In this document: piece by piece, positions 1-6,612 of the stretch
Layout: every line of letters starts with the position of its first letter
Numbering within the stretch: position 1 is the stretch's first letter
Source of the DNA: Pseudomonas sp. BN417
GTDB taxonomy: Bacteria; Pseudomonadota; Gammaproteobacteria; Pseudomonadales; Pseudomonadaceae
Length of the DNA stretch: 38,360 nucleotides
NCBI RefSeq assembly: GCF_029871205.1
Contig: NZ_SSOJ01000073.1
Location: 1 to 38,360 of the forward strand
Direction: 5' to 3'
The notes under the pieces: generated by a model
Told to the model about the DNA's origin: nothing
Databases searched by the model: none
The model's input: the letters and a program-made list of their open reading frames with translations, nothing else
Program-made: the position numbers and the translations under genes

Positions 1-966
1 CTGATAGGGTGTCTGCGTCTTGAGCACACCATAGGCAATCTGCAGCAGCTTGCGCATGGCCGCGCCCAGGGCGCTCATCTTGGCTTTCCCGCGTGCCAGC
101 AGACGCTGGTAAAGCGCTTTGACCGTGGGATTGTGCTGTTTGGCCACAATGGCCCCCATGTAGAGCTTGGCCCGCAGCCGAGGCTGCCCCGCTTTGGTCA
201 AGCGTGGTTTGCCTTTTACCGACGTCCCCGAGTCCCAGGGGCGTGGAACCAGGCCCGCATAGGCCGCGCATTGTCGGGCACAGCCAAAGTCGCGGCTGTG
301 CAGAAACGCCAGCAGGTGGCGGGAAAGGACATCCCCGATGCCCTGGATGCTCCGCAGCAGCTCCCGGTTGCGTTTGAGCTGGTCGTGCCGGTCGATGTGG
401 TCGTCGATCTCCTGCTTCAGGCGTTCGGCCTCCTGACGCAGGGCACTGAGCATCGTATCGATGGAGGCCACTACGCTGAGGCTGGCCTGACTGACCTCGG
501 CTTTTTCCCGCCGGTTCAGTTCGCGCTGGAGGTCCTCCTGCAACGCCTCATACCGCACGATCATCGCTTTCAGCTCGCGGATCTCCCGCGCCTCCGGCAA
601 CCAGCGTCGGGCCTTTTGGGTCGCGCCAAAACGGGCGAGCACCAGGCTGTCCTGCTTGTCCGTCTTACCGCGAATACCCAGGCTGCGCGCATATTCGCGG
701 ACTTGCGCCGGGTTCAGGACGAAGACCTGAACGCCACGGTCGTGCAGGTAATACGCCAAGGATTCGTGGTAGACCCCGGTGGCCTCAAGGAACACCTTCA
801 GTTCCCCGGCGGCAACGCCACTGTGGGTGCAGCACCACTCGATCAAGGCGGCAAAGCCGTCTACTTGATTGGTAAATACCTTGGTCTTGACCTTCAGACT
901 GTCCGGGTCGCGTAACCACAGACAGTCGAGCTTTTGCTTGCTGACATCGATTCCAATAACCGCCAT
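1..966 (-). CDS. IS110-family transposase (DEDD recombinase), 3' end outside the window
   Basis: It catalyses RNA-guided transposition of its own element. The frame reads 322 codons from the ATG at 966 to the window edge without a stop. The N-terminal RuvC-like DEDD domain shows the start MAVIGIDVSK (Asp7), FLEATG (Glu61) and GKTDKQD (Asp103/Asp106). These spacings closely match the IS621 transposase as I remember it. The C-terminal Tnp domain has the GIGD helix-hairpin segment near residue 209, then AAYAGLVP and the SGTSVKG segment near 246-252, where IS621 carries its catalytic serine. The last residues read KLLQIAYGVLK, as at the end of IS621-type proteins, so probably fewer than about 15 codons are missing. 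The frame is open throughout with all key residues present, so it looks functional. No ribosome-binding site is convincing, as is usual in the family. Confidence 0.92.
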   Translation of the reverse strand, partial: MAVIGIDVSKQKLDCLWLRDPDSLKVKTKVFTNQVDGFAALIEWCCTHSGVAAGELKVFLEATGVYHESLAYYLHDRGVQVFVLNPAQVREYARSLGIRGKTDKQDSLVLARFGATQKARRWLPEAREIRELKAMIVRYEALQEDLQRELNRREKAEVSQASLSVVASIDTMLSALRQEAERLKQEIDDHIDRHDQLKRNRELLRSIQGIGDVLSRHLLAFLHSRDFGCARQCAAYAGLVPRPWDSGTSVKGKPRLTKAGQPRLRAKLYMGAIVAKQHNPTVKALYQRLLARGKAKMSALGAAMRKLLQIAYGVLKTQTPYQ

Positions 967-987
967 CTCTCGATCCTTGCCTTGTTC

Positions 988-1140
988 ATGCAGCCTCACT
1001 CCGGTGGAGGGGCTTGGATACCATTCAGGAGTTGGAGAAGAGGGCCGGGAGCACAATCTACGAAACAGAGTCGAGCTCTCAGGATGGGAACGGCTTTCCC
1101 GGCCCTGGGCAGTGAGGTAGCTAACCTCATTGCCCTGGAG
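988..1140 (-). ncRNA. Candidate bridge RNA in the leader of the IS110 element
   Basis: IS110-group elements encode a guide (bridge) RNA in the non-coding end upstream of the transposase. Read on the minus strand, this leader folds into three hairpins in the expected order. A 12-bp stem with one mismatch and a 5-nt loop is formed by 1107-1118 with 1124-1135. A larger hairpin is closed by a perfect 10-bp stem, 1041-1050 with 1097-1106 (AGGGCCGGGA on the plus strand), around a 46-nt interior. A shorter hairpin lies at 992-1014 (AGCC...GGCT). This matches the 5' stem-loop, target-binding loop and donor-binding loop plan. The ends are estimates, and loop assignments need the missing element end. 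Confidence 0.5.
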
Positions 1141-1183
1141 AGATACAAGGATGGGTGGAGCCTGCGATACCCATCGATCCGAC

Positions 1184-1942
1184 TCAGATGGTGGCGAAGT
1201 AGTACACCGTCATCCCCGCACCCACCGCGATCACCAGCCAGCGCAACCAGCGGCTCGGCAGGCGCCGGGCCAGTGCGCCGCCGCAGTAACCGCCGCAACT
1301 GGCGGCGGCGAGCAGTACCGCCAGTTCGGCCCAGCTCACCCGGCCGGCCGCCACGAAGGTCACCACCGCCACGCTGTAGATGGTGCTGGAGAGCAGGTTC
1401 TTCAGGGCGTTGGCGCGTAGCAGCGGATGGCCTTCGATGGAGAAGGCAGCCAGTTGCAGGATGCCCATGCCGGCACCGAAGTAGCCGCCATAGATGGCCA
1501 CCAGGCTATGCGCCAGGTGGCTGCCGGGGCCGTGGGGCGGAAGCGTGCCGGCCTCGTGCTGGCGGTTGATCAGCTTGCTCAGCCAGGGGCTGGCGGCGAA
1601 CAACAGCGTAGCGGCCAGCAGCAGCCAGGGGATCAGCCGGCGGAAGGTCTCGTCACCGCCGGCGAGCAGCAACAGGCCGCCGCCCAGGCCGCCCAGCAGG
1701 GACACCAGCACCAGTGGGATCACATAGCGCCCCAGCGGGCGCAGCTGGTCGCGCGCGGCCCAACTGGCGGCGAGGCTGGCCGGCCACAGGGCGACGGCAT
1801 TGGTGGCGTTGGCGGTCACCGGCGGCAGGCCGCTGGCGAGCAGGGCAGGGAAGGAGAAGAAGGTGCCGCCGCCGGCGAGGGCGTTCATGCCGCCGGCGGC
1901 GAAGCCGGCGAGCAGGAGAAGGAGGACGTCGTGGAGGCTCAT
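1184..1942 (-). CDS. TSUP-family (TauE/SafE) membrane transporter
   Basis: This is a 252-residue inner-membrane permease of the sulfite exporter TauE/SafE (TSUP) family, which moves small sulfur- or carbon-containing anions; the substrate is not known. The N-terminus has the family hallmark GMNALAGGGTFFSFPAL (about residues 18-34), and the second half repeats it as YGGYFGAGMGI. Around eight hydrophobic segments are visible. The ATG at 1942 is chosen because the family starts immediately before this first helix. The frame stays open upstream to 2200, but that part has no membrane or family character. The gene stops directly beside the IS110 element, which may have displaced its terminator. Confidence 0.85.
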   Translation of the reverse strand: MSLHDVLLLLLAGFAAGGMNALAGGGTFFSFPALLASGLPPVTANATNAVALWPASLAASWAARDQLRPLGRYVIPLVLVSLLGGLGGGLLLLAGGDETFRRLIPWLLLAATLLFAASPWLSKLINRQHEAGTLPPHGPGSHLAHSLVAIYGGYFGAGMGILQLAAFSIEGHPLLRANALKNLLSSTIYSVAVVTFVAAGRVSWAELAVLLAAASCGGYCGGALARRLPSRWLRWLVIAVGAGMTVYYFATI

Positions 1943-2251
1943 GGTCGGGCGCGCAAAAGCCCGAAGGTTAACGCTGGGGGCAGGCGGTGGCAAAGGCTCG
2001 CCGAACGGTAGGCCGCCTGGCTGCACGCCGACCAGTGAGCCAAATCGCTGATGGGCGGGAGCACGCCTTTTCGCCAGTGACAGTATGCTTTCATCAACTC
2101 GTATGGGGCGGGGGTAGTAAACCGCACGGAAGCCCACTCCACATGTCTTCCCGGGCAGTAACAGCGGAAGGCGGAAAGGGTCGATCCAGCAAGGTTTCAA
2201 CGTTAGCGTCAGGCCGGAAATGAGTTCAGCAGTACTCGTTTCCGGCTTCTT
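1943..2251. other. Intergenic region with one strong hairpin
   Basis: No convincing gene is present on either strand; the short open frames have no recognisable features. The region must hold the promoter of the TSUP gene. Near its right edge is a terminator-like hairpin, listed separately. Confidence 0.6.
2213..2246 (-). terminator. Probable terminator of the lipoprotein gene
   Basis: A 13-bp stem (2213-2225 with 2234-2246, one mismatch or wobble) with an 8-nt loop lies six bases beyond the stop of the lipoprotein gene. In the minus direction no clear U-tract follows. In the plus direction the downstream sequence is T-rich and the mismatch becomes a G-U pair. Confidence 0.5.
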
Positions 2252-2686
2252 TCATTTCCCGTCCGGACTGTCGGTGAGCAGGGCGAAGCCTTCGCGGTTG
2301 TCGCTGACGATGCGGAAATGTTCGCTCTGGCCAGGCTCCACATGGGCAGCCTTCTCGCGCCGCAAGCGGCCTTTGGAGCAGAGGGTGTCGTCCGTTTCGT
2401 CGATGCCGATTCCGATGATGCGATCGCCCGACGGCACCTGGAAGCTGGCCTCCTCGCCTATGCCGATGCGTGCGGCCAGTTGGCGATCCACATGCACGGC
2501 GATGTAGCAGCCGCTGCCGAGCCCGCCCATGTCGCGGTTCACCACTATCTGGCCACCTCCTTCCACCGGTTCCTGGAACGCCAGCAGGCGGTCGGCGGGC
2601 ACCTGGGTGACTTGCCCCGGATCCGAGCGGTAGGACGAGCAGCCGGCGAGCAGGAGCAGAGAAAGAGCGGCACAGATCAGACGCAT
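2252..2686 (-). CDS. Small lipoprotein of unknown function
   Basis: The 144-residue protein starts with a lipoprotein signal (MRLICAALSLLLLAGC, lipobox LAGC, predicted lipidation at Cys16). The following Ser-Ser suggests transport to the outer membrane under the Lol avoidance rule (no Asp at +2). The mature part is hydrophilic with alternating beta-strand-like stretches and two further cysteines (in GSGCYIA and DTLCSK) that could form a disulfide. The start has a strong AAGGAGG ribosome-binding site. I do not recognise the domain. It resembles the many small periplasm-facing conserved lipoproteins of Pseudomonas, and nothing in the neighbourhood suggests a pathway. Confidence 0.8.
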   Translation of the reverse strand: MRLICAALSLLLLAGCSSYRSDPGQVTQVPADRLLAFQEPVEGGGQIVVNRDMGGLGSGCYIAVHVDRQLAARIGIGEEASFQVPSGDRIIGIGIDETDDTLCSKGRLRREKAAHVEPGQSEHFRIVSDNREGFALLTDSPDGK

Positions 2687-2792
2687 GGAGGCCCTCCTTG
2701 GGCGGGATGAGCGAAAGGTGCTGCTGGAACTCTAGTGGATGGGGTGGGGATTGCCATGGGGATGGGCGGGGAATGGCCGAACCGGCTTCCCA

Positions 2793-3743
2793 CTATCCTC
2801 GCCTGAACACCAGTGCTTTCAATCCGGCGTCCGGATCGATATCGGCAAACTCCGGCGGGTTCTCCAGGCGCTGCTCGAACTTCAGCTCTGGCGCTTCCTC
2901 CGCCATCCCCTGAATCAGGAAGTCCGGCCCAATGCCCGGATCGTTCACGCAGGCCAGCACCACGCCCCGTCCGGTGAGCAGTTCGGGCAGGCGGCGGAGG
3001 ATCTTCTGGTAGTCGCGGGTCAGGGCGAAGCTGCCCTTCTGGAAGGAGGGCGGGTCGATGATCACCAGGTCAAAGGGGCCGAGCTTCTTCACCTTGCCCC
3101 AGGACTTGAACAGCTCGTGGCCGAGAAAACTCACCCGGCCAAGGTCATGGCCGTTGAGCCGGTGGTTGTCGCGGCCGCGGCTGAGGGCCGAGCTGGCCAT
3201 GTCCAGGTTCACCACATGCTCTGCGCCGCCTTGGATGGCGGCCACCGAGAAGCCGCAGGTGTAGGCGAAGAGGTTGAGCACCCGCTTGCCCTGCGCATTC
3301 GCGCGGACCCAGTCGCGGCCGTAGCGCATATCGAGGAACAGGCCGTTGTTCTGCTTCTTGCCCAGGTCCAGCTTGAAGCGCAGTCCGCCCTCGCTGATCA
3401 GCCACTCGTCCACCGGCTCGCCCCACACCAGCTCGACGGTGCTGTCCAGCAGATAGCGGTGCTGCAGCAGCAGGGTCTGTGCCTTGCTGCTGCGCCAGGC
3501 CGGCGAGTCTGCCAGGGCCGCGAGCATGGCCTTCAGCGCGGCCAACTCGGCTTCACCCGGTTCGCGGAACAAGGACACCAGCAACACGCCCTGCAACCAG
3601 TCGGCGGTGACCTGCTCCAGCCCCGGCCAGCGCTGCCCACGGCCGTGAAACAGGCGGCGGGTCTCGTTCGGCAGGTCGTGCAGGGCGGCAGTCAGTTGCT
3701 GTTCGAGGGTGGCGATGGCGTCGAGGTTCATGGCGGCGGTCAT
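2793..3743 (-). CDS. Class I SAM-dependent methyltransferase, RlmI/RlmK-like
   Basis: This is a 316-residue Rossmann-fold methyltransferase of the group that includes the 23S rRNA methyltransferases RlmI and RlmKL. Motif I is VLNLFAYTCGFS (about 155-166), the acidic motif II is VVNLDMA (178-184), and motif IV is DPPSF (230-234), where many nucleic-acid methyltransferases have NPPY or DPP. RlmI-type enzymes carry an N-terminal PUA domain; here the first 100 residues are helical and contain no PUA signature. The target, likely RNA, cannot be read from sequence. The start is ATG at 3743 (MTAAMN) or the second Met at 3731. It is a single gene flanked by a terminator on its 5' side. Confidence 0.8.
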   Translation of the reverse strand: MTAAMNLDAIATLEQQLTAALHDLPNETRRLFHGRGQRWPGLEQVTADWLQGVLLVSLFREPGEAELAALKAMLAALADSPAWRSSKAQTLLLQHRYLLDSTVELVWGEPVDEWLISEGGLRFKLDLGKKQNNGLFLDMRYGRDWVRANAQGKRVLNLFAYTCGFSVAAIQGGAEHVVNLDMASSALSRGRDNHRLNGHDLGRVSFLGHELFKSWGKVKKLGPFDLVIIDPPSFQKGSFALTRDYQKILRRLPELLTGRGVVLACVNDPGIGPDFLIQGMAEEAPELKFEQRLENPPEFADIDPDAGLKALVFRRG

Positions 3744-3776
3744 GTCTGCGGGGCGCGCATTCTACCGCCGTTCGCC

Positions 3777-3815
3777 GCCGCGAAAAGCCCGGACCCGATG
3801 CCTGGGCCTTTCGCA
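3777..3815. terminator. Bidirectional hairpin terminator
   Basis: The sequence GCGAAAAGCCCGG, an 8-nt loop and its near-complement CCTGGGCCTTTCGC form an A-rich/T-rich flanked stem. This is a typical bidirectional rho-independent shape. It lies just downstream of the 23-residue miniprotein gene on the minus strand. Confidence 0.7.
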
Positions 3816-3823
3816 TTTTCGCC

Positions 3824-3895
3824 TTACCAGAAGAGCGCGATGAGGATGATGATCGGGATAGGTACACCGATGAGCCAGAGCAGGACGGAGCGCAT
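3824..3895 (-). CDS. 23-residue single-span membrane miniprotein
   Basis: The frame reads MRSVLLWLIG VPIPIIILIA LFW with a stop at 3824-3826. It is an almost uniformly hydrophobic peptide with an N-terminal Arg and a central PIPIIILIAL core, which suggests one membrane span. A weak purine-rich site (AAGGGTG) lies 11 bases upstream of the ATG, and the hairpin terminator follows within 10 bases, so this is a compact transcription unit of its own. I have the impression that similar peptides recur in pseudomonads, but this is from memory. The function is unknown. Such peptides often modulate membrane complexes or belong to stress responses, but nothing here shows which. Confidence 0.6.
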   Translation of the reverse strand: MRSVLLWLIGVPIPIIILIALFW

Positions 3896-4014
3896 CTTGA
3901 TCACCCTTGGAATGGCCGGGATGTGCAATGAACCCGGCCGCGTGTCGAGATGCGATTCATGACGCGGCCGGGGCAAGGAATCAGGCCTGGCTCAGATCAT
4001 CCCCGAGACCTGGC
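3896..4014. other. Short intergenic region, promoter of the miniprotein
   Basis: No gene is seen. On the minus strand it connects the stop of the YfeH-type transporter with the start of the miniprotein. Confidence 0.4.
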
Positions 4015-5010
4015 TCATGCTTCACTCGGGGAAATGAGGGGTGTTAACTCCGGTCTTTCTGCATAGCGCTGTGCCAGGACGGCGCAGACCATGAGCTGGA
4101 TCTGATGGAACAGCATCAGCGGAAGAATGAGCAGGCCGATGCTGCTGCCGGCGAACAGCACCTGCGCCATGGGGACTCCGGTGGCCAGGCTCTTCTTCGA
4201 GCCGCAGAAGAGGATGGTGATGCGGTCTTCCAGGTTGAAGCCCAGCCATTTGCCCAGCAGATGGGCGGCCAGCAGCGCCAGGGCCAGCAGCAGGCAGCAG
4301 CCGGCCACGACGCCCAGCAGCTTCAGGGTTGGGACCTGCTGCCAGAGTCCGCCGATCACGGCGGCGCTGAACGCGGTGTAGACCACCAGCAGGATGCTTC
4401 CCTGGTCGACGTTCTTCAGCCAACCCTTGTTACGGTTCACCCAGTCACCGATCCAGCGGCGGGCGATCTGGCCGGCGATGAAGGGCAGCAACAGTTGGAT
4501 GCTGATCTTGCGGATGGCCTCGACCGTCGAACCGCCGTCGCCGTGAACGCCCATCAGTAGGGCGACCAGCACCGGTGTGATGAAGATGCCCAGCAGGCTG
4601 GAGGCGGCGGCACTGCAGATCGCCGCCGGGATATTGCCCCGGGCCAGTGAGGTGAAGGCGATGGCCGATTGCACGGTGGCGGGCAGGGCGCAGACGTAGA
4701 GGAAGCCGGTATAGAGATCAGGCCCTACCATCGGCATCAGCACCGGTTTCAGGGCGAGCCCGAGCAGCGGGAACAGGCCGAAGGTGCAGATGAATACCAG
4801 CAGGTGCAGGCGCCAATGGCCGGCGCCGGCGATCACGGCGTCGCGAGACAGTTTGGCGCCATGCAGGAAGAAGAGCAGGCCGATGGCAATGTTGGTGATC
4901 CAGCTGAAGGCGACGGCCACCTGGCCCTGCGCGGGCAGCAGGGTGGCGGTAGCGACGACGGTGATCAGCGTCAGCGTGAAGTTGTCTGGCAGCAAGCGTG
5001 AGCGGGCCAT
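4015..5010 (-). CDS. Bile acid:sodium symporter-family transporter, YfeH type
   Basis: This 331-residue inner-membrane protein has about ten hydrophobic segments and belongs to the SBF-like (YfeH) branch of the bile acid/sodium symporter fold. Recognisable segments are the start RSRLLPDNFTLTLITVVATA, FFLHGAKLSRDAV (about 47-59), ALPATVQSAIAFTSLARGN (about 109-127) and CGSKKSLATGVPMA (about 270-283), the last two being the crossover-helix motifs of the family. The substrate is unknown; organic anions or acids are likely. The gene is divergent from the AraC-family regulator at 5094, with 83 bases between the starts, so that regulator is the likely controller. Confidence 0.85.
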   Translation of the reverse strand: MARSRLLPDNFTLTLITVVATATLLPAQGQVAVAFSWITNIAIGLLFFLHGAKLSRDAVIAGAGHWRLHLLVFICTFGLFPLLGLALKPVLMPMVGPDLYTGFLYVCALPATVQSAIAFTSLARGNIPAAICSAAASSLLGIFITPVLVALLMGVHGDGGSTVEAIRKISIQLLLPFIAGQIARRWIGDWVNRNKGWLKNVDQGSILLVVYTAFSAAVIGGLWQQVPTLKLLGVVAGCCLLLALALLAAHLLGKWLGFNLEDRITILFCGSKKSLATGVPMAQVLFAGSSIGLLILPLMLFHQIQLMVCAVLAQRYAERPELTPLISPSEA

Positions 5011-5093
5011 GGCGTGAATCCAGTTGTTGTCATTGAGGCACGGGCTACTCTAGCCTTGGCCAAACATGCCGACTAACGCGATAGGGGCAAGAA
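5011..5093. promoter_or_regulatory. Divergent promoter region between the yfeH-type transporter and its AraC regulator
   Basis: Only 83 bases separate the two starts, so promoters and the operator must lie here. An AGGGG element 5' of the AraC start (around 5083-5088) serves as its ribosome-binding site. No clear inverted repeat is visible. Confidence 0.4.
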
Positions 5094-5885
5094 ATGCCTG
5101 CAAACGGACAGGGCCGGTGGCGCGAGCGTCAGGTACCGCAACTGCAACAACTGCCCCGCCCGCTGTTTGCCCGCAATGAATCGCTGGTGAACGCTGTGGG
5201 AACGCCGCGCCACACCCATGCCTGGGTGCAGCTTTCCTACGCCATTCGCGGCGTGCTGCATGTCCACACCGCAGAAGGCAGTTTCGTGGCGCCCCCGCAG
5301 CGCGCGGTCTGGATACCGGCGGGGACGGAACACGAGGTATTCAGCTCCCCCCATACCGAGATGCGCAGTCTTTACCTGGATGACGTTGCCACGGGCAGCG
5401 GGCTGAGCGGTTGCCGGGTCATCGAGATCGACACCCTCACGCGGGAACTGATCCGGCGCTTCTGCGAGCTGCCGGTGGAATATGACGAGAAGGGTCCGGA
5501 CGGTCGCCTGGCCCAGGTGCTGCTCGATCAGTTGCTGGTGGCCCGCGAGGTCAGCCTGTCCTTGCCCCTTCCCAGTGATCCGCGACTGCTCCGGTTGTGC
5601 CGAGGCCTGCAGGAAGCCCCCGATGATTCCCGTACCCTCCTGCAGTGGAGCGAGGACCTCGGCGCCTCGGAGAAAACCCTGAGGCGACTGTTCCTGCGCG
5701 AAACCGGCCTGACCTTCCGCGCCTGGCGCCAACGTCTGCGCCTGCTCGGATCGCTGGACGCCCTGGAGCGGGGTCAACGCGTGACGGACGTCGCCCTCGG
5801 TTGTGGCTACGACTCCACTTCTGCCTTCATCGCCGCGTTCCGACAGCACTTCGGCGTGACGCCGGGGGACTTCTTTCAGCCGTAG
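5094..5885 (+). CDS. AraC-family transcriptional regulator with N-terminal cupin
   Basis: This 263-residue protein has a cupin-type sensing domain (about 30-100; metal-site-like motif PRHTHAWVQLSY and later IPAGTEHEVF) and a C-terminal double helix-turn-helix (about 165-260; TLLQWSEDLGASEKTLRRLF and ALGCGYDSTSAFIAAFRQHFGVTPGDFF). This is the NimR/YdeO-like layout, in which the cupin senses a small molecule and the AraC part binds DNA. It is divergent from the YfeH-type transporter, so local control of that exporter or importer is the simplest role. The effector is unknown. All residues expected for the fold are present and the frame is intact. Confidence 0.88.
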   Translation: MPANGQGRWRERQVPQLQQLPRPLFARNESLVNAVGTPRHTHAWVQLSYAIRGVLHVHTAEGSFVAPPQRAVWIPAGTEHEVFSSPHTEMRSLYLDDVATGSGLSGCRVIEIDTLTRELIRRFCELPVEYDEKGPDGRLAQVLLDQLLVAREVSLSLPLPSDPRLLRLCRGLQEAPDDSRTLLQWSEDLGASEKTLRRLFLRETGLTFRAWRQRLRLLGSLDALERGQRVTDVALGCGYDSTSAFIAAFRQHFGVTPGDFFQP

Positions 5886-6011
5886 CCTGAGGCGCCCACG
5901 GCGGCGAGCGCTGTCGCTGACATCGCTCCGCTTGAGGCCCCAGGCGTTCAATTCCCATATGGGGCAAGAATGAGCCATGTGCTGAATAGCCCTGTCTTCA
6001 AGACATTCAGG

Positions 6012-6035
6012 CAATAAAAAAGCCGGCTTGTGGCC
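6012..6035 (+). repeat. Left 24-bp direct repeat (putative attL core)
   Basis: It is identical over 24 bases to 9092-9115. It begins CAATAAAAAAGCCGG. At this left copy the terminator hairpin is incomplete, whereas at the right copy the complementary half follows. Confidence 0.65.
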
Positions 6036-6079
6036 TGCCTTGTTTTCGATAGAGGCCGCGCAGAATGAGGGTGTTGGCT

Positions 6080-6170
6080 GCTTGGTGTTCGTTGTTCCCC
6101 CATCTGTTCCCCCATTTTTTCTCCGCGTGATGCGTTCAGCGGTATCTTGCAGATGATCGGCGGCAGGGGC
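6080..6170 (-). pseudogene. Possible 3' remnant of a tyrosine integrase
   Basis: On the minus strand one frame reads APAADHLQDTAERITRR just before the 12-bp repeats. This resembles the tail that follows the catalytic Tyr in many tyrosine recombinases (YAHLxPxHLxxA). Upstream of about 6170 the similarity stops. The match is short and may be chance. Confidence 0.25.
6092..6115 (+). repeat. Left pair of 12-bp repeats (putative integrase arm sites)
   Basis: These are two adjacent copies of YTGTTCCCCCAT with a period of 12, followed by a T-run. The right end of the segment carries the same arrangement in the same orientation. Confidence 0.55.
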
Positions 6171-6345
6171 AGATAACTGTCCAATCTTGCTGCCTGACCC
6201 ACGTTTGCTGAGAGTTTGCCGATCAGATACCGGCCCGGATCACGCCGCCGCAGCGCAGCGGGGCCTGCGTACCTCAGTGACCTACAGCAAGATGCCCAGT
6301 GGCATGCAACTCGGCAGGATCGCCGTACTACTGACCATCGGCCAG

Positions 6346-6456
6346 GTCCGTCCGCCACGAATTGAAACCTTGCCGCTCGAACACGTGGCGAAGGCTCATG
6401 ATCTGCTCGAAAGTGGCAATGCCAAGGTAATGCTGGTGCTGCAGATCGCGGGCTGA
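6346..6456 (+). pseudogene. C-terminal fragment of a zinc-type (MDR) alcohol dehydrogenase
   Basis: The frame VRPPRIETLPLEHVAKAHDL followed by LESGNAKVMLVLQI matches the last beta-alpha unit of medium-chain dehydrogenases, where the consensus is roughly RP.IE.FPL..v.eA...L.sGkarfRvVL. The open frame continues upstream to 6187 without similarity to the family, so about 300 residues of the enzyme are missing. Confidence 0.6.
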
Positions 6457-6466
6457 CCCGATTAAT

Positions 6467-6480
6467 CATTGGCGCCAATG
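6467..6480. promoter_or_regulatory. 14-bp perfect palindrome upstream of the flavin oxidoreductase
   Basis: CATTGGCGCCAATG is fully self-complementary. It sits 133 bases before the ATG at 6613 and could be an operator for a dimeric regulator. No regulator gene remains in the segment. Confidence 0.35.
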
Positions 6481-6560
6481 ACCCGCTTTTGCGTTCACCG
6501 TACCGACGCCTAGTTCTATCGGACGATGTTGCTGTCGGGAGGGAGGAAGAACAATCCGGA

Positions 6561-6576
6561 GTTCCTGAGCAGGAAC
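6561..6576. promoter_or_regulatory. 16-bp palindrome near the flavin oxidoreductase start
   Basis: GTTCCTG and CAGGAAC form a perfect 7-bp inverted repeat with a 2-base centre, 36 bases before the ATG. The position fits an operator or a leader hairpin. Confidence 0.35.
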
Positions 6577-6612
6577 CGCTGCACTGACAATTAGAACAAC
6601 AAAGGGTTAGCC

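Larger units (their letters stand above)
1..1183 (-). mobile_element. IS110-family insertion sequence (IS621-like), left part only
   Basis: The element consists of a DEDD transposase on the minus strand and a structured leader upstream of it. IS110-group elements lack obvious terminal inverted repeats, so the right boundary cannot be fixed. It must lie between the last leader hairpin (ends 1135) and the stop of the TSUP gene at 1184. The transposase 3' end and the other element end lie outside the window. The boundary given is therefore an upper limit. The family assignment comes from the transposase motifs. Confidence 0.75.
6036..6612. other. Gene-poor left part of the island
   Basis: It contains the arm-like repeats, the possible integrase tail, an alcohol dehydrogenase fragment and the promoter region of the flavin oxidoreductase with two palindromes. 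No intact gene is seen. Confidence 0.6.

Noticed and set aside
133-915. Long open frame on the plus strand
   Set aside because: It is antisense to the transposase, whose frame shows DEDD motifs and matches IS110 proteins; the plus frame has no recognisable features.
1939-2142. Short minus-strand frame upstream of the TSUP gene
   Set aside because: No ribosome-binding site or recognisable composition; treated as intergenic.
2739-3962. 407-codon plus-strand open frame
   Set aside because: It lies opposite the methyltransferase and is rich in Ala, Gly, His and Gln, typical of the antisense of a GC-rich gene.
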